Assembly (NCBI GenBank): GCA_014529385.2
Contig: CM043966.1
Coordinates: forward strand, 91,678,587 to 91,742,586
DNA: 64,000 bases
DNA from: Adiantum capillus-veneris
Lineage: Eukaryota; Streptophyta; Polypodiopsida; Polypodiales; Pteridaceae
Direction of reading: 5' to 3'
A model generated the notes under the pieces. It saw only the letters and a list, made by a program, of their open reading frames with translations, did not search any database and had not been told where the DNA came from. Shown here piece by piece: positions 57,206 to 64,000 of the stretch. Position 1 is the stretch's first letter; each line of letters starts with the position of its first letter. A program made the position numbers and the translations under genes.

Positions 57206-58120
57206 ATGGCCGACAACAACACAGATGTGTTCAAGATGTTTGTTGTTGAGAACAGATTGAATGGGGACAATTACCCTATGTGGGCTTACATGATGCAACA
57301 TGTTCTTGTGTCAAAGAATGTCTAGAATATAGTGCAGGGCATTGATGTACGTCCTGGTTTTGAAGCTGTAGGCGATGTTGAGGATGTTGCAGGTCTTACT
57401 GCAAGAATTGATGTTGTTAGAGTTATTTTGCCTATTTCAAAACAAGCTCATTGGGATATAAAGGATGCGCAGGCTGATGCGTTGATTGCATTGTTTGTGA
57501 AGCGCACCATTACTCCTCACATTCGTTCAACGAAATCTGCAAAACAGGCTTGGGATATTCAACTGGTCTTTATGCAAGTCGCAATGAGGCTAAAATTGCA
57601 TTGCTGCGTAAAGAGTTGGAGTCGAAGATTATGCATGAGGAAGATGATATGGACACTTTCCTTGCTGGTGTCAAGGATATCAATGAGCAACTTATTTCTG
57701 CAGGTGAAGTCATTTCTGACAGTTCCCTTGTGCGGACTTTTCTTGATGCCTTGCCAAATTCTTACCAGACTTTTGCTAGTACTTGGAGACTTATGACCCA
57801 AGGGAATCCTGAAGTTGTCAAGTTTGATGCATTATGCACATTGCTGTTGCAAGAGTCACTTTCCAAAAAAAACAGGACTAGATAGCGTGCCATTATTGTT
57901 GCTCAAAGAAAAGGTGGAAAATAGCAATGCAACCACTTCTTATGGTTCTTTTGAGAGTGGAAAATCACCTATTCCTAATGCTTCTAATGGCAGCAATTTG
58001 TCTGGAAATTATGGTGATAAGGGCAAAAAGAAGACGTGTTTGCCATTATTGTAAAGCTAATGATCATGATCAAGCAGTGCCCTAAGTTGAAGGCCAAAGA
58101 GGCTAAGAAGAAAGAGGGTG
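57206..58120 (+). pseudogene. gag: Inner copia gag
   Basis: Starts MADNNTDVFKMFVVENRLNG with DNYPMWAYMMQHVL, a typical copia gag opening. A stop lies at 57,323. The frame shifts near 57,550, then runs KELESKIMHEEDDMDTFLAG and LVRTFLDALPNSYQTFASTW, the conserved UBN2 block. A stop lies at 57,883. The zinc knuckle is present near 58,038-58,082 (CHYCKANDH) but its last Cys is in another frame. Confidence 0.88.
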
Positions 58121-58830
58121 GTTCCAATGTAAATGCTGGTTCCACTACAAATGCAGTTGTTGTTGAGTCTTCTTTGAAAGGAGACTATGATTTTAATGTT
58201 GATGTAGAATGGGCTTTTAGTGTAGAGTGTACCTATAATCCTGTTGTCCATGATGCATGCATGTCGTTTGCTGCAGATTCACATGTGTGGTATTTTGACA
58301 GTGGTGCTACAAAGCACATTACCTCACATCGTGGTTTGTTCACCTCTCTTGAGTCTATCCCTCATGGGAATTCAGTCACTTGTGCCAACAATTCCTCTTA
58401 TGCGGTCCAAGGAGTTGGAAAGATTGTGCTTACTGCTGCAAATGGCAGTTCTTTCACACTTGTTGATGCACTTTATGTAACTAGGATCAAGAAGAATCTT
58501 TTGTTTGTATCTACACTTGCTAGACTTGGTCTTGTAGTCAAATTTGTGGATGACAGATATACTGTACATGATCTCAATTTCGGTGATGAAATTGTTGCAT
58601 CTGGCATTTTATGACGTGGGTTGTATAAGCTCACTTTGTATGACAAGTGTGGGCAGAATTTTGCAAATACAGTTGTGGATTCAAAAGCTATTTCAGATGC
58701 AAAACTTTGGCATGCACATTCTGAATTTTGCGAGTTTGTTGCGTTTGCAAAAATCTAATATGGTTCCTTCTTTGCCGCCTCTTGAAGCACCTGTTAAACC
58801 TGTTTGTGAAGGCTGTATTTTGGGTAAGAT
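58121..58830 (+). pseudogene. Inner copia protease and pre-integrase domain
   Basis: The protease keeps the active site: WYFDSGATKHITSHRGLF near 58,288-58,341, inside a frame open from 58,036 to 58,612. LYVTRIKKNLLFVSTLARLG marks the end of the protease and start of the linker. After a stop at 58,612 the pre-integrase text follows (GLYKLTLYDKCGQ, KLWHAHSEF). The zinc pair CEGCILGKM lies near 58,807. Confidence 0.88.
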
Positions 58831-59660
58831 GCAGCGTTCCAAGTTTCCAAAGGATAGTTCAGTTAGGGCCACATGCAGGTTGCAGCTTGTGCATAGTGAT
58901 GTTTGTGGGCCCATGCAAACTCCGTCCTTGGGCAATTACCTTTAATTCGTGACTTTCATTGATGATTACTCCAGGCATGCATGGGTATTTCCACTTAAAG
59001 CAAAGTCCGAAGTTTTTATGTGCTTCAAACATTTTCAGCTATAGCCAAAAAATGTCTCAAAATGTACTATGGGCACCCTCCGTTCCAATCGAGGGGGGGA
59101 GTATGTCTCATGAATTTAATGCATTTTTGGCTAGTGTTGAATAAAACACCAAGGTCTAGTACCTTATACACCTCAACAAAATGGTGTTAATGGCACGATG
59201 TATGGTCAAAAGTCAAGCTTTGCTACATTCTTTTTGGCTTGAGGCCATCATGAGTGCCACTTATGCACTAAAATGGTGTCCTACGAAAGCTTTGCACTCT
59301 ATTACTCCATATGAAGCATGGCATGATAAAAAGCCTTCTATTGAGCACATGCGTGTTTTTGGATGTTTGGCATATACTTTGGTGCCACAAACACAACGCA
59401 ACAAATTTTGGATGATAAGGCTGTCAAATGTATTTTTGTTGGTTATAGTGTTGAAAGAAAAGGTTACAGGTTGTATTATCCACAAACAAAGCGTATTCTG
59501 GTTTCACGGGATGTTGTGTTTGTGGAAGATTTTGTTCAGTCTTTGTTGTCATGTACTAGAGACAATAATGTAAGCTCACAAGACATTTATGACACTTTGT
59601 TGCCTCTTTTCAGTGGTGGAAGTACGAATGTAAATTCCAATGAGGCAAATGTATAGACTA
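58831..59660 (+). pseudogene. Inner copia integrase
   Basis: The first catalytic Asp lies in LVHSDVCGPMQT near 58,887. FIDDYSRHAWVFPLKAKS follows after a stop. The second catalytic site reads LRSNRGGEYVS near 59,077, where the family has R-[ST]-D-N-G-G-E-[FY], so the Asp is Asn. The usual 'PQQNG..ER' segment with the catalytic Glu is garbled near 59,165. Text returns with LLHSFWLEAIMSATYALKWC, PYEAWHDKKPSIEHMRVFGC and GYSVERKGYRLYYPQTKRI. Several frameshifts. Confidence 0.86.
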
Positions 59661-60850
59661 TGGGGGTTTCTAAAAATGTTACAGATCAGCCTATTACTGA
59701 TGCATATGTACATGATGTACTTGATGAGGAAAGGCATGAGAATGAGTAGGCTAGAGGTATGCCTAAATGGCAGGTGCATAGTTTGCATGACAGTAAATTG
59801 GATGCACCTTTGTCTAGTCGTACTGGTTCAGGTTCTTGCCATGCATCTTATGCATGAGATTGTTATGCTTTGGTTGTGTCTAGCTTACATGAGTTGAGGA
59901 ACCTATGTCTTTTGATGAAGCACAAAATTCAAAAAATTGGATAGCTGCCATGCAATGAGAATACACTTATAGAAAAATGACACATGGACTTTATGTGATT
60001 TGCCTCCTGGCAAAAAGGCCATTGGTACAAAGTGGGTTTACAAGTTGAAAAGCAATCCGGATGGAAAAGCAAGCCGGATGGTGAGATCAATCACTATAAG
60101 GCTTGACTTGTTGCAAAGGGTTATGCACAACAAAAGGCATAGATTATGAAGAGACTTTTGCTCCCACTTGTCGTATGATTACTATGCATTTTCTATGTGC
60201 ATTGGCAACTCATTTTGGTTGGGATGTACATCAATCACACATTGTTACTGCTTTGTTGAATGGTGACATATATGAGGAAGTTTATGTAATGCAACCTCGT
60301 GGTTTTGCCAAGAAAGGACAAGAGGATAATGTGTGCAAAACGTAAGAAAGCTTTGTATGGGTTGAAGCAATCTCCTCGTGCTTGGTATGAGAAGACTGAC
60401 ATTCATTTGGTCAAACAAGGCTTTCGTAACAGTCCAACAGAAAGTGCATTGTATGTAAAGCGTGAGGGTGATGTACTTCTTATTGCGGTTCTTTATGTCG
60501 ATGATTAGCTGATCACTGGACCAAATGAGAGACATATTGTTGAATTTAAGGCTGATTTGAATTCTACTTTCAAGATGAAATATTTGGGGCTGTTGCATCA
60601 TTACTTGGGTATAGAGTTTAAGCAATGTGATGGTGGTATTGCCTTGTGTTAGAAAAGTTACATAGAGACATTGCTATGTAAGTTTGGACTTGAGGATTGC
60701 AAACCTATTGTCACTCCCATGGAAACAGGTTTGAAATTGAGTCTTCATGATGTTGGTGATCCTGCAGATGTCACTCTTTACCAAACTGCTATTGGCTACC
60801 TTATTTATGTATGCAACACGAGGCAGGATATTCAGTTTGCAGTCTCATAG
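59661..60850 (+). pseudogene. Inner copia reverse transcriptase
   Basis: After a poorly conserved linker the RT palm is clear: GIDYEETFAPTCRMITMHFL near 60,130, HFGWDVHQSHIVTALLNGD near 60,210, ALYGLKQSPRAWYEKTD near 60,345. The catalytic box LYVDD lies at 60,490-60,504, followed directly by a stop. The thumb continues MKYLGLLHHYLGIEF and GYLIYVCNTRQDIQFAV. The antisense fragment at 20,088-20,400 is the same family. Confidence 0.9.
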
Positions 60851-61454
60851 GTCAACAAATTTATGCATAGCCCAGGGTCTAAGCATTGGCATGCTGTCAA
60901 GAGGATTTTCCGCTACTTGAGTGGCACTTTACATCTTGGCTTGTTTTATCCCAAGGGGGGATCATTGCCGCCAGACTTACATGCTTTTTTGGACTCAAAT
61001 TGGGCTGGTTGTTTTGACATGCGAGTGTCCACAAGTGGTTTTTGTTTCATGCTTGGGAGTTCATGTATATCATGGTTGAGCAAGAAGCAGCCTACTGTGG
61101 CCACTTCTAGATTTTGTGAGGATAAGTACAAGACAATCTTCACAGCTACGGTTGAGTGTGTATGGCTCAAACGCCTTATGGCTGATTTGGGTGTTGGACA
61201 GGACACCGCCAACACTATCTACACTGACAATCAGAGCGCATTGGCAGTTGTGAGGAACCCAATTTTTCATGCTCGCACAAAAGCACATTGAGGTGCATTA
61301 CCACTATGTCAGGGAGAGGCTCTCAGTAGGAGAGATCAGCTTGGCTTATGTGTCAACACACGACAACCTTGCAGATCTTTTCACAAAGGCATTGTCTTGT
61401 GAGAAGTTCGAAGCTTTCCGCAAAGCTTTGGGCTTATTCCCCTTTGTGGTTTGA
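60851..61454 (+). pseudogene. Inner copia RNase H
   Basis: Open frame of 142 codons then a one-base shift near 61,285. AFLDSNWAGCFDMRVSTSGF has the first Asp but Asn for the Asp of SDWAG. SRFCEDKYKT replaces the usual STEAEY. IYTDNQSALAVVRNPIFHAR keeps the next Asp. HIEVHYHYVRERL and HDNLADLFTKALSCEKFEAF complete the C-terminus, as in copia pol. Confidence 0.92.
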
Positions 61455-61622
61455 TCATGTCCTCAGGGCATGGCACTTCCCTTTACTCATGTGTCAGCTC
61501 TCGTTCATCGCATCACTCTAGGGCGGATTTGTTACCATATACATGTGGTAGTGATGTGTGTGAACACACTAAGGACTGCAGGGGTATTTTTTCCCCACTA
61601 GGAGGTCTTTTTCCCCGTGCAT
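61455..61622 (+). other. 3' untranslated region of the inner copia element
   Basis: No gene. The last bases before the LTR are 'aggaggtctttttccccgtgcat', so any polypurine tract is poor. Confidence 0.6.
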
Positions 61623-61754
61623 TGTATATACGCCCATCATTCTAGGGCTATCTATCTTTCCATTTCACACTAACTAATACACTCTCTATTGTGTGCCTCG
61701 AGCTTGCTTCGTCTTCTCCAAGCTATGTGCGTTTCCCTGCAATCCTAATTCCAA
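61623..61754 (+). repeat. 3' LTR of the inner copia element
   Basis: 132 bp, starts TGTATATACGCCC, ends TTCCAA, partner of 56,531-56,660. Confidence 0.9.
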
Positions 61755-62292
61755 CAGAATGGTATTGTTGAGCGTATGAATAGGACAATTCAAGACAAAG
61801 TCATAATAACCATGTTGTCTATGGCAAATTTACCTCCAGAGACTTGGGGAGTGGAGCGGATGTTATGACAACAGTTTACATAATAGATTGTTCACCTAGT
61901 ATACCATTGAATTACAAGCTTTTGCAGGAGATGTGAACTGTAAAGAAGCCAAACTATGACAAATTACGTGTTTTTTGGTGTGAGGCATTCTCACATGTCT
62001 AAAGAGCTAGGCAAGAAGCTAGATCGCAAATTTATAAATGCATCTTCATTTGATATGATGTAGATGGAGAGATGGGCTATCATCTCTGGCACCCAAAATC
62101 TAGAAAAGTCATTTGCAACTCACAAGTTATCTTCAATGAGTCAAAGATGCATAGACAACCTGTCAAAGATGTTGAGTATTGCAATGTCAGATTCAAGGAT
62201 ATAGCAAGTGATAATTTGCTCAAGACTCTTAGAAAGGATACATGCATGAGTCCACTTTGCTACCCATCAAGTCTTAGAACTCATGCATGCTA
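61755..62292 (+). pseudogene. Outer copia element, right part (integrase end and linker)
   Basis: Continues the integrase (GIVERMNRTIQDKVI, MLSMANLPPETWGVE), which carries the catalytic Glu in VERMNR. Further on, MGYHLWHPKSRKVICNSQVI and FNESKMHRQPVKDVE match the copia segment between integrase and RT. RT and RNase H of the outer element are missing; the frame ends at 62,292. Confidence 0.85.
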
Positions 62293-62329
62293 GCCACGTC
62301 ACCGTTTAAATTGCAAGACACAACACCTG

Positions 62330-62341
62330 GCTCTGATATCA
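62330..62341 (-). promoter_or_regulatory. Minus-strand primer-binding site, tRNA-iMet type
   Basis: Minus-strand TGATATCAGAGC, one base different from TGGTATCAGAGC, directly at the edge of a TG start at 62,342. Confidence 0.65.
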
Positions 62342-63310
62342 TGTAGGAAATCCAAAATGACAAATTTTTTGGGAGGTCACCAATGTGCTTCATTGTAAGA
62401 TTTCCCAAATTTTACTAGTCATCTAGACCCCAAAAATTTAAGGTGATGTGGGCCTGGTCTATCCAATTTGTGTCCTCTTAAATGTTGGTGAAGTTTACCC
62501 AACACTTCCAACTCGCTTTTTTAGAACTGACATGGCATAGAAACAACTCAAATTGGTTAATAACTAGCTTTCAAAGTACTATCTAAGCCAAAGCCACCAC
62601 AAAAATTTCTAAGGATCTTAACTTCATTTTGTGGATACAAAACAATCAAGAAATGACTCCAAAACACATCAAGTCCCCAAAACCAAGTGGTTGATCCTAA
62701 AATCTAGGAAGCTGAGGTGGAGGAGAGCCAATAGGTAAGAAGAGGGGATTATACAATTTATGCAACTTCCCCCTCTCTCTTGAAAAAAAAGCATGAAGAA
62801 TTAAGGCTTATAATAAGCAAAGAAGAAGCTTCCATCATAGCTAAATTGGGATGAATTTGTATTTAGCTTCAGCCTTCCATCTAGACCTATCTTTTTCTTT
62901 GTGTATGTACTCATGGCTCTTACAACTTTGATTCCATGAGAGTAGGACCCAAAATCAATCCCCGCCAAATGCCTTTTGAGTAGTAGATCTATTGAATCAG
63001 GAAGGTTTAAATCTATTACAACCATATAGCAAAGGATTTATCTTGAATAACCTTGTTGAAAAATTTATTTTATTACTCATTGTTATTCAATGTTAAACTG
63101 AGTAAATGGCCATAAGAGTTGTTGTGAAGTTCTAATTTCTAGACATTACATGCTTGGGTGCAGAAAGACAGAGTGAGTATGAAGTCGGAGTGAGACCATA
63201 TATATACAACCCTAAAAAATATGGTCGAGGGAGTGAATAATACTTCAAAACACAAATAAAAGAGAAGTTTGTAACTTGCTTGAATGAAATAGGTCCTTTG
63301 ATACCACACT
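62342..63310 (-). mobile_element. Minus-strand copia-type LTR, right edge uncertain
   Basis: Starts TGTAGGAAAT on the + strand, next to the minus-strand primer site. A minus-strand TATATATA lies at about 63,197-63,205. No second LTR is present in the window. ORFs here lack family features. Confidence 0.5.
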
Positions 63311-63356
63311 ATTGCACTACACTAATGCCTCTTCCACCTGTAGCTACCATTGTGCG

Positions 63357-63388
63357 TGTGTGTGTGCGCGCGCGTGTGTGTGTGTGTG

Positions 63389-63470
<82 letters not shown>
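63357..63470. repeat. Composite (GT)n(GA)n microsatellite
   Basis: GT run with a GCGCGC interruption, then about 45 bp of GA. After it, to 64,000, no gene or element is seen. Confidence 0.95.
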
Positions 63471-63472
<2 letters not shown>

Positions 63473-64000
63473 GTGCACACACTATAAGGTTCAAGAGTTT
63501 ATAAGACCTTTTGCCATAATAAAAAAGGGGTCGCAAAAGGTTTATGCAACTGCTATTTCGAATATATAATACACAAGAAGAGATTAATGGCATCAATTAT
63601 GCCTTCAAGAAATGAAACTAAATTCATGCAAAACATGCATCTACATAGTGTCAACCAAATCCACTCTAGTAGGAAAGCATGTATCTCTCTATGTTAGACA
63701 AGGATGACACACCTAAATTCGCACAAAGCAATAACAATGTATATATGGTGATCATATTAGTGACATTTAAATTTCCCCAAACTATATATTGACAATAGGA
63801 AGTGTATGTTCAACACCCTTCTCAAGAATTATGACTTCTCTAAACACACGCTTTAGTAATAATGTACACAAACATCCTCTAATATAGCTCATTTGCTTCT
63901 ACAAAGGTGCATCTACATCAAAACAAAATTGCGATGATCTAAACATTACTATTCCACGCACATTACTTTAAAGGATACAATCATGAAGAACAAGCTAAGG

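Larger units (their letters stand above)
56531..61754 (+). mobile_element. Inner copia element, nearly full length, nested in the outer one
   Basis: 5.2 kb with short LTRs of 130 and 132 bp that start TGTATA and end TTCCAA, and the 5-bp target duplication 'cagaa' (56,526-56,530 and 61,755-61,759). Taking out the insert with one copy of the duplication leaves the integrase frame of the outer element continuous, which confirms the borders. Gag, protease, integrase, RT and RNase H follow in copia order. LTRs differ at about eight sites plus a 2-bp indel by eye. The non-canonical AA end of the LTRs is unusual. Confidence 0.92.

Noticed and set aside
60245-60625. Minus-strand ORF of 126 codons in the inner copia RT
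   Set aside because: Shadow of the RT. The similar plus-strand ORF at 19,954-20,349 arises because that RT piece is inverted.

Overview
The window looks like repeat-rich, intergenic, probably heterochromatic DNA from a land plant nuclear genome, probably one of the large repeat-laden genomes. The evidence is Ty3/gypsy chromoviruses with chromodomains, an OTA/Tat-type gypsy element with a second RNase H, Ty1/copia elements primed by a tRNA-iMet site (TGGTATCAGAGC), hAT and CACTA-like transposase remnants, MITEs, a tRNA-type SINE and long dinucleotide repeats. The species cannot be told from the sequence. I see no convincing intact host gene, and nearly every coding stretch carries stops or frameshifts.

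Layout. 0.4-1.6 kb: a 1.2-kb foldback element with three internal GC-rich hairpins at exact 177-bp spacing. 1.8-6.0 kb: chromovirus 1 (gag to chromodomain, broken). 6.7-7.9 kb: eight AT-rich tandem units of about 152 bp. 9.8-11.9 kb: 5'-truncated chromovirus 2, followed by an LTR-like block (12.3-13.8 kb) with dense CCAAT boxes. A relative of that block lies at 48.0-49.4 kb on the minus strand, and a scrap of the same pol family lies at 50.8 kb. 14.0-17.3 kb: Tat-type gypsy, split in its RT by a MITE. 18.5-22.6 kb: a structurally complete but coding-deleted copia element (190-bp LTRs, PBS, polypurine tract, 5-bp target duplication) that carries an antisense piece of another copia RT. 22.8-26.3 kb: minus-strand gag-like remnants. 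29.3-30.2 kb: minus-strand LTR with a tRNA-Asp-type primer site, abutting a satellite-like array (30.2-32.0 kb). 32.5-33.4 kb: minus-strand retropepsin remnant. 36.1-41 kb: minus-strand ORFs of weak identity, some TNP2-like. 41.5-42.8 kb: two hAT-type MITEs. 43-46.4 kb: a 425-bp direct duplication, a CACTA-like transposase N-terminus, and a broken protein-kinase-like gene whose catalytic loop starts exactly where an array of palindromes ends. 46.5-51 kb: a promoter-like block, tandem repeats, the minus LTR and a second MITE copy. 51-52.2 kb: polypyrimidine and CA repeats plus a SINE. 53.1-53.9 kb: minus-strand hAT transposase. 54.5-62.3 kb: a copia element cut in its integrase by a second, nearly full-length copia element (56.5-61.75 kb). 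62.3-63.3 kb: another minus-strand LTR.

No metabolic or regulatory pathway is visible. The genes relate to one another as nested insertions. The best leads are the kinase-like gene with its HRD motif changed to HYN next to a hairpin array, the coding-deleted copia element with antisense RT cargo, the doubled primer-binding region of the inner copia element, the foldback element, the two MITE families with readable target duplications, and the satellite-like array with CCTATGG/CCATAGG palindromic cores.
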